Assembly: GCA_026389335.1 (NCBI GenBank)
Contig: JAPLIB010000151.1
Location: 1 to 64,000, forward strand
DNA: 64,000 nucleotides
Direction: 5' to 3'
Source of the DNA: Cyanobacteriota bacterium
Lineage (GTDB): Bacteria; Cyanobacteriota; Cyanobacteriia; PCC-6307; Cyanobiaceae
Shown: piece by piece, positions 50,087 through 59,952 of the stretch
Position numbering within the stretch: position 1 is the stretch's first letter
Layout: every line of letters begins with the position of its first letter
The notes under the pieces: model-generated
What the model saw: the letters and a program-made list of their open reading frames with translations, nothing else
Database searches by the model: none
What the model was told of the DNA's origin: nothing
Translations under genes and position numbers: made by a program

Positions 50087-52783
50087 ATGGGCCTTTCCCG
50101 ATCCGAATCGGCTGGCCAGGCGGCTGGCGCTGAAGCGGCCTGGAACTCCCGCTGCGAGCGACTGGCCGCCGTCCTGGTGGCGGCCGGCCGGGTGGTGCCG
50201 GGGCTGCGCAGGGATGGGGCAGGCGGCCTGCGGGCCCAGTGGTGGCCACTGCCCGCCGCCGAAGATCGTCCCTGGCTGGAGGCCCTGCTCGCTGCCGACG
50301 ACCTGCCCAGCCAGCTGCACCTGAGCGAGGCCCTGGCAGAGGCGGTGGATCGCCGCGTCCGCCAGCGCCTGCAGCGCCCAACCGCGAAGGAGCCGAAACC
50401 GTCCCCATCCAGAAGACGCGAGACCCTGCCGGAGGCCTGGCTGAGAGCCCTGGGCGCCGTCGATGCCGCCTTAGCCAATAGAGCCGATGCCAGCACTCAA
50501 GCCGCCTTGCTGGCAAGCCTCAGCGCCTGGGTGCGCCAGGGGATGGCGGCCAGCGGTGAACTGCAGCTGTGCCTGCGTTGTCATGAACCGGCCGATGGTC
50601 GCCACCGCCGCTGGACCGTGGAGCTGTTGCTGCGGCCAGTCGCCGATCCCAGCCTGCTGATGCCCCTGGCCGCCTTCTGGGCCGGCGAGAGTCCCTTCCC
50701 CGCCCATGCCTTCGAGGCGGTTCTGGGGCAGCTGGGCCTGCTGGTGCGTCTGGCTCCCGAACTGGATCAGCTGTTGGCGCAGGATGCACCGGCGTCGCTG
50801 CAGCTGGATGAGCCGGCCCTGGTGAACCTGGTGACCAGGCGCGCCGCCCTGCTCAGCGATGCCGGCTTCGCCCTGTTGCTACCGAGCGGCCTGCGCCAGG
50901 GGCAACGGTTGGGCCTGCGGGCACGCACCCTGGATTCCGGCAGCAGCCAGCGGCACAGCAAGGCGGCTCCAGCCGGTGGGGGCGCCGGCCTGGATCTATC
51001 GGCCCTGTTCCGGTTCGAATGGCAGGCGGTGCTCGGCGATCGGCCCCTCAGCGCCGCCGAGCTGGCCAGCCTGCAGCGGGCCGCCAGCCTGAAGAGGCCC
51101 CTGGTGCGCCTGCGGGGCCAATGGACCCTGCTCGATGCCGCCACCGTCGCCGGCTTGCTGCGCCTGACCGGCGAGCAGGACGAGGCCAGCGGCGCCGAGC
51201 TGCTGCGCGGCGGCCTCGGCCTCGAGCGGCTGGGACTGCCGCCGGAGCTGGAACTGGCCGGGGTGGAGGACGGCGGCACGCTGGGAGCCCTGCTGGCGGG
51301 TGATCTGCACCAACGGGCCGCAGCCCTGCCCACCCCGGAGGCGTTCGTCGGCGAGCTGCGGCCCTACCAGCAGCGCGGACTGGGCTGGCTGGTGTCCCTG
51401 GGTCAGCTGGGGCTGGGAGCCTGCCTCGCCGACGACATGGGCCTGGGCAAGACCGCCCAGCTGATCGCCTGCCTGCTGGCCGATCCCCTGGCAGCCCCGA
51501 CACTGGTGGTGGCGCCTATGACCCTGCTGGGCAACTGGCGAAGGGAACTGGAACGCTTCGCGCCGGGACTGGTGGTGGCTCTGCATCACGGCCCGGAGCG
51601 ACCCCGCACCGCCTCTGCCCTCAAGCGGGCGCTGAAGGCGCTCGGCCCCGGAGGCGTGCTGCTCTGCAGCTACGGGGTGCTCAGCCGCGACATCGCCTGG
51701 CTCAGGGCCCAGCGCTGGGGTCGGCTGGTGTTCGACGAGGCCCAGCAGCTCAAGAACCCATACACCGCCATGAGCAAGGCCGCCGCCGTCCTCAGCGCTG
51801 AACGCCGCATTGCCCTCACCGGCACGCCAGTGGAGAACCGCCTCAATGAACTCTGGGCCCTGCTGCATCTGCTCAACCCTGGCCTGCTGGGCAGCCTGGG
51901 GCAGTTCCGCCAGCGCTTTGCCCTGCCGATCGAACGGGATCACGACGCCACGGTGGCCGAACAGCTGCGCGCTCTCACCACCCCTTTCCTGCTGCGGCGC
52001 CTCAAGAGCGATCGCTCGATCGTGCCAGACCTGCCAGAGAAGATTGAGCAGACCGAGCTCTGCCAGCTCAGCGAGGAACAGGCCACCCTCTACCAGGCGG
52101 TGGCCGACGAACTGCTGGACCAGGCCGAGGCCAGTGATGGCATCACGCGCCAGGGTTTGGTGCTGGCTGGCCTCACCCGCCTCAAGCAGGTGTGCAACCA
52201 CCCCGCCCATTACCTGGACGACGGCACCGACCTGACTGGACGCTCCGGCAAATTGACGCGCTGCGAAGACCTGCTCGACGCGATTCTGGAAGCCGGCGAA
52301 AAGGTGCTGATGTTCACCCAGTACACCGCCTGGGGCGAGCGACTGGCGGCCCACCTGACCCGCCGCTGCGGCAGCGAGCCCCTCTGGCTCCATGGCGGCC
52401 TGGCCCGAACCCAGCGGGACACCATGGTGGCCCGCTTCGCCGCCGACGATGGGCCGCCGATCTTTCTGCTGTCGCTCAAGGCTGGTGGCACGGGCCTGAA
52501 CCTCACGGCCGCCTCCCACGTGATCCACTACGACCGCTGGTGGAATCCAGCGGTGGAAGATCAGGCCACGGACCGAGCCCATCGCCTCGGCCAACGCCGC
52601 AGCGTGCATGTGCACAAGTTGGTCTGTGGCGGCACGGTGGAGGAGGGCATTGATGCCTTGATCACCGGCAAGCGGCAGCTGGCCGAACTCGTGGTGGCCA
52701 GCGGCGAGCAGGCCCTCAGCCGCCTGTCCACCGAAGAACTGCGAGAACTGATCCGCCTGCGGGGCCAGGGGGAGCGGCCGTGA
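50087..52783 (+). CDS. SNF2-family DEAD/DEAH helicase (RapA-like)
   Basis: An 898-residue SWI2/SNF2 ATPase. Helicase motifs: GELRPYQQRGLGWL (Q-like), ADDMGLGKTAQ (motif I, about residue 448), VFDEAQQLKN (motif II DEAQ), LTGTPVENRLNELW (III), then C-terminal LSLKAGGTGLNLTAASHVIHYDRWWNPA and DRAHRLGQ (motifs V-VI). The first 300 residues are a variable N-terminal domain. Such proteins remodel nucleoprotein or restart RNA polymerase; the stop overlaps the next SWIM gene, so they likely act together. I chose ATG 50087; an in-frame upstream extension looks unconserved. Confidence 0.9.
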   Translation: MGLSRSESAGQAAGAEAAWNSRCERLAAVLVAAGRVVPGLRRDGAGGLRAQWWPLPAAEDRPWLEALLAADDLPSQLHLSEALAEAVDRRVRQRLQRPTAKEPKPSPSRRRETLPEAWLRALGAVDAALANRADASTQAALLASLSAWVRQGMAASGELQLCLRCHEPADGRHRRWTVELLLRPVADPSLLMPLAAFWAGESPFPAHAFEAVLGQLGLLVRLAPELDQLLAQDAPASLQLDEPALVNLVTRRAALLSDAGFALLLPSGLRQGQRLGLRARTLDSGSSQRHSKAAPAGGGAGLDLSALFRFEWQAVLGDRPLSAAELASLQRAASLKRPLVRLRGQWTLLDAATVAGLLRLTGEQDEASGAELLRGGLGLERLGLPPELELAGVEDGGTLGALLAGDLHQRAAALPTPEAFVGELRPYQQRGLGWLVSLGQLGLGACLADDMGLGKTAQLIACLLADPLAAPTLVVAPMTLLGNWRRELERFAPGLVVALHHGPERPRTASALKRALKALGPGGVLLCSYGVLSRDIAWLRAQRWGRLVFDEAQQLKNPYTAMSKAAAVLSAERRIALTGTPVENRLNELWALLHLLNPGLLGSLGQFRQRFALPIERDHDATVAEQLRALTTPFLLRRLKSDRSIVPDLPEKIEQTELCQLSEEQATLYQAVADELLDQAEASDGITRQGLVLAGLTRLKQVCNHPAHYLDDGTDLTGRSGKLTRCEDLLDAILEAGEKVLMFTQYTAWGERLAAHLTRRCGSEPLWLHGGLARTQRDTMVARFAADDGPPIFLLSLKAGGTGLNLTAASHVIHYDRWWNPAVEDQATDRAHRLGQRRSVHVHKLVCGGTVEEGIDALITGKRQLAELVVASGEQALSRLSTEELRELIRLRGQGERP

Positions 52784-53556
52784 GCGAGGCAGCGCCCACA
52801 ACGACCCGGCACAAACGGGGCGAGCCGCTGGCCAGCCAGTGGTGGTCGCAGCGCTTAACCAGCGTGTTGGAAGGCTATGGACTGGGACCCCGAATGGAAC
52901 GGGGCCGCCGCTATGCCCGCGGCGGCCGGGTGCGGGTTCTGGAGGTGAAGACAGGCCGACTGGAAGCCCGGGTGCAGGGGTCGCGGGCCACGCCTTACCG
53001 GGTGAGCATCCGCAGCAAGGCCCCAACCAAGGACCAGTGGCGCCAACTTGAAGCAGTGTTTGCCACGCGGCTCGGCTGGGCGGCACGGCTGCTGGCCGGC
53101 GAGCTGCCCACCGACCTGGAGGAGGCCTGCGCCGAGGCGGGTGTGGACCTGTTTCCGCACCACTGGAGTGATCTGGAAGTGCGCTGCGGTTGCCCGGATG
53201 ATGCCGAGCCCTGCAAACACATCGCCGCCGTTCTCTACGTGTTCGCCCAGCAACTCGACGAAGATCCCTGGCTGCTGCTGGCCTGGCACGGCCGCAACCG
53301 CGACACGCTGCTGAAGGCGCTGCGCCAGCGCTCCACCAACCCCGTTACCAGCGCAAGCCCCGAGGAACTGCCGCCATGGTGGCCACCGGGATTGCGGGCC
53401 AGGCCTGACCCCCGTACCAAGCCACCCGATCCCCTGCCACCCGACCCACCGGAGCGGGCGCTGCAACGGCTCGGACCGCTGGAGCTGCCCGCTGCCGGTG
53501 TGGATCTGGAACCACGCCTGGTGGCCCTGTACCGGCAGCTGCTGGGGCTGGGGTGA
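52780..53556 (+). CDS. SWIM zinc-finger protein paired with SNF2
   Basis: A 258-residue protein with a SWIM motif CGCPDDAEPCKHIAAV (CxCx(n)CxH) at about residues 135-150, preceded by a beta-rich region (YARGGRVRVLEVKTGRLEARV, YRVSIRSK) and a proline-rich tail. GTG start overlaps the SNF2 stop (GTGA). SWIM domains bind DNA or protein, and SNF2-SWIM pairs recur in bacteria. It probably targets the helicase; the substrate is unknown. Confidence 0.87.
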   Translation: MSEAAPTTTRHKRGEPLASQWWSQRLTSVLEGYGLGPRMERGRRYARGGRVRVLEVKTGRLEARVQGSRATPYRVSIRSKAPTKDQWRQLEAVFATRLGWAARLLAGELPTDLEEACAEAGVDLFPHHWSDLEVRCGCPDDAEPCKHIAAVLYVFAQQLDEDPWLLLAWHGRNRDTLLKALRQRSTNPVTSASPEELPPWWPPGLRARPDPRTKPPDPLPPDPPERALQRLGPLELPAAGVDLEPRLVALYRQLLGLG

Positions 53557-53850
53557 TCCGCTGGCCAAGTCCAAAACGGTTGCATCAAGTGGAGACCCTG
53601 ATCCTGAAGATCGCCACACGAATGGAGGTAGGTTCGATCACGGATGGGCCAAACCATGAACATCATGCGTCCGGGGCACACATCCGCAAACGCCGTCCTG
53701 TGGCCCAGCCGCAGACCGGCACAGTTGCAAGCCGGCAACAGCAGCAACACAACCGTCAAACAGCGGGGCCGCTACAACCACGCCAGGCGATGTTGGCGAC
53801 CATCCAGAGGCTCCTGGCATGAATCACCGGGTTTGTGGACGGATGGTCCA

Positions 53851-53877
53851 GGGCGCCAGAACAATCACCTGGCGCCC
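53851..53877. repeat. Perfect 9-bp inverted repeat upstream of the DUF6880-like gene
   Basis: GGGCGCCAG, a 9-nt loop AACAATCAC, then CTGGCGCCC. It lies about 30 nt before the ATG at 53908. No T-tract follows, so an operator or leader hairpin fits better than a terminator. The rest of the 350-nt spacer (53557-53907) holds no convincing ORF. Confidence 0.5.
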
Positions 53878-53907
53878 CACCTCTCGCACACACCCGGCTG
53901 AGACCTT

Positions 53908-55296
53908 ATGGCCGGCAAACGCAGCCTCACGACCACCAACCTTGAAAACCTCGGAGCAGCCACCCTTGCCGAGTTGCTGATCGAGGTGAGCTGCGGCAAT
54001 GCCGTAATCCAGCGACGCCTGCGGCTGGCCCTGGCCGCAGCTGAGGGAACGGAAGGCGCCGGTCAGGAGGTGCGCAAGCGCTTGGCGGCCATCGCCCGTT
54101 CCACCACCTTCGTGGATTCACGCAAACGCAAAGCCCTGGTGCTTGATCTGGAATCGCAACAGCGGGCCATTACCAGAACTATCGCCGCAGCCGACCAAAA
54201 TTTGGCCTTCGAGCTGCTGCTGCGCTTCCTGGAGCTCGCTGATGGGGTGATGGAGCGCTGCTCCGACAGCACCGGCACCGTAGTGGGAGTGTTCGAGCGG
54301 GCGGGTGCGGAGCTGGGAGCACTGGCAGACGCCACCGGCGTGAAGCCCGAAGCGCTGGCGGAGCAGGTGGCCGAGCTGCTGGCAGCAAACAGCTACGGCC
54401 AATTCGATCAACTCATTCCAACCATGAAGGACTCTCTGGGCGAAACAGGACTGCGACTGCTGCAGAATAACCAACGAATCAATAGTGGCAACCATCGCCA
54501 TAGCCAGCGGCAGATAGCCGAAGCCCTGGGTGATGTGGAGGCCTATCTGGGTCAGTTCGATGATCATCAGTTCAGCTGGCCAGACACGGCCGCCGAGGTG
54601 GCGAGGCAGCTGCTGGCGACTGGCAGACCGGAACAGGCGCTCACGATGCTGGCCAAAGCCGCCCAAGCCGCCACGAGCCAGCAGGCTCCCGCATGGGACG
54701 AAGCACACATCGCCGTACTAGACGCCCTCGGCCGAGGCGAGGAAGCTCAGCAGCAGCGCTGGAACTGCTTCAGTAGCAAGTTGTCGATACCCCATCTGCG
54801 TGCCTACTTGCAACGCCTGGAGGCCTTCGAGGATGTGGAGGCCGAAGAGCGGGCCCTGATGCTGGCCCAGGAGGATCCGAGGCCGCTGCTGGTACTGGAG
54901 TTCCTCGTGAGTTGGCCCGCCCTCTCCCGCGCCGCTCGCTACGTGATCGAAAACCGCAGAACCTGGAACGGTGAAGCGGTGGAGATCTACGGCCCAGCGG
55001 CCGAACGCCTCAGCGCCGAGCACCCGATCGCAGCCTCGCTTCTACTGCGGGCTATGGTGGTGTTTACGCTGGCAACAGGGCGCGTCAAGCGCTATCGCCA
55101 TGCCGCTGAGCAGCTGAGCACCTGTGAGCGACTGGCCACACGCATCGACGACTGGAAGGACATGGAGACGCACGCCAGCTTCATGGACAGACTGCAGGAA
55201 ACCCGGGAAACCAAGTGGACCTTTTGGAGATGGATGCAGCGACAAAGCGCCGAGCACCACGAGCATAAAGCGCAAGTGAATATCAAAAAAAGATGA
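53908..55296 (+). CDS. DUF6880-like helical repeat protein
   Basis: A 462-residue soluble, mostly helical protein. It begins with LTTTNLENLGAATLAELLIEV, followed by many ALxxA-type helices and a TPR-like middle (LLATGRPEQALTMLAKAAQAA). This resembles the DUF6880 family of unknown function, often located beside SWIM/SNF2 genes. The C-terminus is charged and A-rich (HKAQVNIKKR), where base composition starts to shift to A/T. No catalytic motif. A partner role for the SNF2-SWIM pair is a guess from proximity. Confidence 0.65.
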   Translation: MAGKRSLTTTNLENLGAATLAELLIEVSCGNAVIQRRLRLALAAAEGTEGAGQEVRKRLAAIARSTTFVDSRKRKALVLDLESQQRAITRTIAAADQNLAFELLLRFLELADGVMERCSDSTGTVVGVFERAGAELGALADATGVKPEALAEQVAELLAANSYGQFDQLIPTMKDSLGETGLRLLQNNQRINSGNHRHSQRQIAEALGDVEAYLGQFDDHQFSWPDTAAEVARQLLATGRPEQALTMLAKAAQAATSQQAPAWDEAHIAVLDALGRGEEAQQQRWNCFSSKLSIPHLRAYLQRLEAFEDVEAEERALMLAQEDPRPLLVLEFLVSWPALSRAARYVIENRRTWNGEAVEIYGPAAERLSAEHPIAASLLLRAMVVFTLATGRVKRYRHAAEQLSTCERLATRIDDWKDMETHASFMDRLQETRETKWTFWRWMQRQSAEHHEHKAQVNIKKR

Positions 55297-55450
55297 AACT
55301 TCAGCCAGCAACGAGGCCCCAGAAACGAACAAGAAAACAAAACCAAAAGAGCAAACTCATTAAAAACAAGTACGGATCCTCAATACAAAAAAGCAACAGG
55401 CGCGAAGATAACACCAAAATCTCCAGCGCGACAATCACAATAATCCTAAA

Positions 55451-57526
55451 ATGAGCACAAACGAAATGCCGAACGAGGCCGGCCCAGGCAGAGCAAGATA
55501 CCGCAGCAAGCCAAGCATAAGAAGAAGAATAGCCGAAAAAATACGAGCAGAAAAAAGGACGCTACGGGGCCAGCTAGTCCTCAGTATATGGATAGGATTA
55601 GCGGGAATATTTGTACCACTTAACATAATTGATGGCATTCATGACGTGAATGTATCAGCTCAACGCACTGAAGCATCCCTGTCATTCTCGGGAAGCTTTG
55701 TATACCTGAGAGTCAAGAAATGGAGAAAAGAAATAAGAACACTACTCGAAACATTGGCCCTCAGCGGCTCCGTCAGAAACATGAACGAGAAGGAAACGAA
55801 GGCTCTGTTCGAAAAGACCAATGCACTGTTCCCATACAGATCACTCAGGCTCTGGGATGATAACGGGGACTTAGTTGCCGGGACTCATATAGACAAGGAG
55901 ATCGACAAAGGCTGGGCACTGCTTCACTCGAACTACATCCAATCAAGAGCAGGACGGCCAAGCTACGACATATACGGGAGATGCCTATCAGGCAACCCAT
56001 GCTATGTTGAAAGCATCCCCGTATACGCAGAAAAAACAAGAGAAGACTCGAAGAGACCCAACACGCCAATTGGTGTCATGAGCATTTCTATCGATCTTGC
56101 GGACACAGGCAAGGACTCTGAACTGACTGGAGCCTACGACATGGTAGCCAGAATACTTAGCGGCGGAGAGGCAAGAAAGTCTGATCATTCACCGTGGAAA
56201 ACGCCAATTTCACTACAGAATAAAGATTACGATGGCATGGAAATATTAATAGTAAGCAAAGAAGGTTATGTCATATTCCCAACGTCAGGAATAAATGATT
56301 ACATATCGCTGCAATCGCCAAAAGAGATCGCCAAAGGGCCATGGGGCCCGCTAGTAAAGGCGGGACTGAAAGCAACCAAAGAAGGAGACTTTAATGAAAT
56401 AAAAATAGAAGGAAAAGACTTTTTTGCATACACAAGAATCATTGATTCCGACTGGAATCTCGTCGCAATAAGCGACAAAAACTCAAGCTATCACTACGTT
56501 TACGACCAAATTTCCGAACAAATTATTTATCAATTGATAACTCTTATTGGTCTGACATTCGTAGCAATTATTATAAGCAGAAAAGCGGCGCAGCCGATTT
56601 TACTTGCAGCGACGGTTGTTAGGGAGTTTAGCAGAGGGAATTTTGAAGCGCGGATTAGCACTGTTAGGACAGATGAGATTGGACAGCTGCTCAAGGACAT
56701 CAACCAGACGGGGAGCAATCTTCGAGAGTTACTAATCAGTAAAATAAAACACGCTGCCACGGATGAACAGATTAAAACCGCAAAGAGTATACAAAAAAGT
56801 TTTATTGTTGACACACTGCCAACAACGAGAAAAATCGAACTAGTTGGAAGCTTTGACCCAGCATATGAAATTGGTGCCGACTGGTACGACGCCCTTGACC
56901 TTGGAGAAGTCACCTATATGATCATAGCTGATGTCTGCGACAAAGGTATCGCTTCAGCACTTTTTATGTCAGTTTTTCGCAGCCTGATTCGATATTCACT
57001 GTTAGACAAGAAAAACGAAGTTGGAGCAGAAGGGGTTCAGCTAACCCTGAAAAAAGTTGTAGCGCAAGTCAATGATTACATGGCGGCGAACCATGGAGAA
57101 TCGGCAATGTTTGCAACACTCTTCCTTGGCGCTTATAGCAGTGAAACCGAAGAGCTAAGCTATGTTTGCGCTGGGCACGAAATACCCGCCATAATTCGAT
57201 CCAAAGGAGTAATCGAAAAGCTAAAACCAACCGGTCCAGCAATCGGAATATTCACGAATACCGAGTACAGCGCAAACACAATCAACATGAGCGCCAACGA
57301 GATACTATTCATGTACACCGATGGGCTAGTCGATGCTCGATCGCCTTCAAACGCCTCCTGGGGAATAGATAGACTCTACAAAGTACTGGAAGATATCGAG
57401 CCCAAAGAAATAACAGCCAAAGAACTCATGAGCCGCGTATCAAGCGAAGTGAAGCACCATCGCCAAGATGCTGATCAATTCGACGACCTTACACTTTTAG
57501 TCATGAAGATAAACAAAACCGACTAG
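55451..57526 (+). CDS. Membrane sensor protein phosphatase (extracytoplasmic domain, HAMP, SpoIIE/PP2C)
   Basis: A 691-residue sensor. Helix 1 at about residues 44-62 (LVLSIWIGLAGIFVPLN), an extracytoplasmic Cache-like sensor domain of about 290 residues, helix 2 at 357-376 (LITLIGLTFVAIIIS), a HAMP domain (AAQPILLAATVVREFSRG) and a C-terminal SpoIIE-type PP2C. The phosphatase residues appear as GADWYDALDL, ADVCDKGIAS, MYTDGLVDAR and FDDLTLLVMK. Such RsbU/RsbP-like enzymes dephosphorylate anti-sigma-factor antagonists. No anti-anti-sigma or kinase gene is next to it. Codons are strongly A/T-rich compared with genes to the left. Confidence 0.88.
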   Translation: MSTNEMPNEAGPGRARYRSKPSIRRRIAEKIRAEKRTLRGQLVLSIWIGLAGIFVPLNIIDGIHDVNVSAQRTEASLSFSGSFVYLRVKKWRKEIRTLLETLALSGSVRNMNEKETKALFEKTNALFPYRSLRLWDDNGDLVAGTHIDKEIDKGWALLHSNYIQSRAGRPSYDIYGRCLSGNPCYVESIPVYAEKTREDSKRPNTPIGVMSISIDLADTGKDSELTGAYDMVARILSGGEARKSDHSPWKTPISLQNKDYDGMEILIVSKEGYVIFPTSGINDYISLQSPKEIAKGPWGPLVKAGLKATKEGDFNEIKIEGKDFFAYTRIIDSDWNLVAISDKNSSYHYVYDQISEQIIYQLITLIGLTFVAIIISRKAAQPILLAATVVREFSRGNFEARISTVRTDEIGQLLKDINQTGSNLRELLISKIKHAATDEQIKTAKSIQKSFIVDTLPTTRKIELVGSFDPAYEIGADWYDALDLGEVTYMIIADVCDKGIASALFMSVFRSLIRYSLLDKKNEVGAEGVQLTLKKVVAQVNDYMAANHGESAMFATLFLGAYSSETEELSYVCAGHEIPAIIRSKGVIEKLKPTGPAIGIFTNTEYSANTINMSANEILFMYTDGLVDARSPSNASWGIDRLYKVLEDIEPKEITAKELMSRVSSEVKHHRQDADQFDDLTLLVMKINKTD

Positions 57527-58557
57527 AGTTAGCAAGAAACAGAGTGTTTGCCAAAAATTCTTCAAAGGCACTGTTGTCTAAGCCATATACGTTCGGAACA
57601 CAGAGCGAGCATGCACCTTCTCTGCGCCCTAAGCCTGCTTTAATGAAACCGATCTCGATCAGATCAACGTCCTCAACGAGATCCAGGGCATCCGAATGTG
57701 GCGAAGAGATTGTAATCGCGCTTGGTGATTTCTACTAATAGCTATGTGCTCGGGACCCTGGGAAGCTGCCAGCACCGGCGAAATCTGGAGCGTTTCGCTC
57801 GGTGCCACAATGCGGTGCTCCACAAGGAGCTGGGGATGAACTGAAGCGGCCAGCGATAGATTCCGTCCAGTGGCTCCGCCACGCTGGCCTACGGCAAGGT
57901 GGACGCAACATCCTTCTGCAAGTAAACATGATGGCACTATGCACCGCCATCAACGACTGAACAATCCACCCAGACCTACGCCTGAGAATCAGATGAGGAT
58001 CACTTATTCGGCGAGGATTAAATAGGCGGCGCGTACGTAGTTGACGGCGGACAATCACTAGCGAGCAGTACTCAAGCAGCTGATAGGCAAACTCAATGGG
58101 GCGGGTTTGCTGAACCAAGCCGAGGATGAGCTGCAGAAACAGCAACCAATATTCAACGACTCAGGGAGCAGGGGGACGACAACATCCTGACAGCAAAATA
58201 CCAAATAAAAATCCTGGACCGCAAAGGTCGTAGCCACTTCCAGGGGAAACGGCAGATCCCACACATAGCAACGAATCAGGGGCCAGCAACCGTAGTTAAA
58301 TCAGCTGGAAACAAAGGCGAATACAATGAACGGCGCACATCAACGAATTCTGGTTAGTCAACAGCTAGATCATCGAAGTGAGCGAGACCGGTAGCTACAA
58401 AGAAGCCAAATACAGCCACCAAAAATCTGCTGAGGAGATGAGATTTCAATCGATCCAAACAAGGATGCAGTGCCGTGATGGATCACACAACGGCACTGCT
58501 AGCAATAGCTCGGAAAAACCGACCACGAAGCGGATCTAAAGCGTTGGCTTAAACCTG
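57527..58557. other. Region without intact gene; probable decayed coding sequence
   Basis: About 1 kb. The minus strand has stretches that look like coding remnants (57735..58145, LQLILGLVQQTRPIEFAYQL; 58058..58264, VWDLPFPLEVATTFAVQDF) in different frames, broken by stops. No ATG-to-stop frame is convincing and I cannot name the parent; a transposase or other mobile gene is possible. GC content is intermediate between the left genes and the accessory genes. Confidence 0.4.
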
Positions 58558-59436
58558 CTAAGACTTGGGATAGCAGGCCTCGCCGCGATCAAACAAGTCC
58601 TGTAATTCAGACAAGTGATCACCGGTAGCAGCAACAGGACCTCGAATGTTTCGATAATCAGCCCGGCCAACAAAACGCCCAGTTGGATCATGGGGTACAC
58701 CCCAGAGAGCAGTCTGCAAAGTTGTCGCCTGTGGACCAGGAAGATTCAAGGGTTTCGTCGAGCCATCAACATTATTGACACCATCAAACCAATTTGTCAC
58801 ACCATTTGCAGGAGTCCAAACGTTATAAAAACCACGGATTGACTGCTTTGCCTGTGATTCATTGTGCCAAAAATGAACAGTTCCTTTTGGAGAATAAGCG
58901 ATATCACCTTTCTTGAGAGTTATAGAACCCATCACGGGAACAGATGAATTAATGCCGGGCAGCTGACCAGGCTGAAGCGGATTATACTCTTTAGTTCCGT
59001 AAATCCGAAAATCAGAATCCTCAGTAACAAAAAACCATTCAGAGGAAGCAAAGTGGAAGTGAGGAGGGGGACCAGCATCATAAGGAGCGATAGTCTCGCT
59101 CAACTGGTAAAGCCCACAAGTGTCTTCAGGGGTCCGCAGCATAACAAGCTGATCGCCTCCCCCGGTTTGAAAAATGCGTGGCTTAGCAAGAAATTTCGGC
59201 ATAACAACATGTGTTTTGCTGTCCGGAAAATCGTAGACAATCCGCTCTGTAACACCTTTATTAATCAAAGGCGTGCGGGAAAAGCCAAAAACCTCAAAGA
59301 ACTGTGCGTAAACGGGCGAACCAATAGTTGCAGCAACTAGCAACCCGAACGCGAGAATCAATAAAAAGAACCGACGAGTTCCCAATAGCACCCTCAAACG
59401 GAATCTAGCAGTTAAACTTGAAGAAAAAATTGTCAT
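58558..59436 (-). CDS. Secreted cupin-domain protein A
   Basis: A 292-residue protein with a signal peptide (basic start, FFLLILAFGLLVAATIG, cleavage near VYAQ). The cupin core has metal-type histidines and acid: PPPHFHFASSEWFFV, then SPKGTVHFWHN. A strand-rich N-terminal part precedes it. It resembles the plus-strand cupin at 60671. Cupins include dioxygenases, isomerases and sugar-binding proteins; the metal-ligand set is present, so an enzyme is possible. It is transcribed away from the other accessory genes. Confidence 0.8.
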   Translation of the reverse strand: MTIFSSSLTARFRLRVLLGTRRFFLLILAFGLLVAATIGSPVYAQFFEVFGFSRTPLINKGVTERIVYDFPDSKTHVVMPKFLAKPRIFQTGGGDQLVMLRTPEDTCGLYQLSETIAPYDAGPPPHFHFASSEWFFVTEDSDFRIYGTKEYNPLQPGQLPGINSSVPVMGSITLKKGDIAYSPKGTVHFWHNESQAKQSIRGFYNVWTPANGVTNWFDGVNNVDGSTKPLNLPGPQATTLQTALWGVPHDPTGRFVGRADYRNIRGPVAATGDHLSELQDLFDRGEACYPKS

Positions 59437-59461
59437 GTACTGGCAGTCAAATTAAAGAATA

Positions 59462-59522
59462 AAAGGAGGTGATGCGAGTGAAAGGCAGAAAAGATAAGCC
59501 ACCGCCACAAAGAAGTTCATGA
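59462..59522 (+). promoter_or_regulatory. Extended Shine-Dalgarno match with mini-ORF
   Basis: AAAGGAGGTGAT (59462-59473) matches 12 nt of the 16S anti-SD complement, much longer than any other site in the window. It is followed by an in-frame ATG (59472) / GTG (59478) and a 16-codon ORF ending at 59522. Read on the other strand it lies in the leader of the minus-strand cupin gene as an anti-SD-like sequence. Confidence 0.4.
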
Positions 59523-59952
59523 CGAATCATGGAGGGACAGAGCAGGAGCAAATTGTGATACTGGCAGCACATCAGTCAACCCCGTACTCAACTACTCCAC
59601 AAGGCGGATTTCCTGCACAATTCGGTCAGACACATCATTCTCGATGAATAGCCTGAGAATAGCAGGAACTGATAAGACGGTGAAACAGACACAGCGCCGA
59701 CTGGGTTGATGGCAAATCAAGGAAGCAGTATACAGCAGAACAAGACTTGCGACCGTGTCCAGATGTTGCAACACGAAATCTTTCTCGAGGGACGACAACA
59801 ATCTGAAAGACTCAGAAAAGGGATAACGAAAAAAGCATGGATTAACACACGAAAAAGGGAGAATGCTGACGATCACCAACAAAAAGTCTTGTATAACATT
59901 AAAATAAACAGAACACGAGAAGGGGAGAGGAGTGACGGACCGTAAAGGAGCC

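Noticed and set aside
50996-53086. 696-aa minus-strand ORF opposite SNF2/SWIM
   Set aside because: Long only because high-GC codons leave few stops in the opposite frame; low-complexity Gln/Gly content and no motifs.
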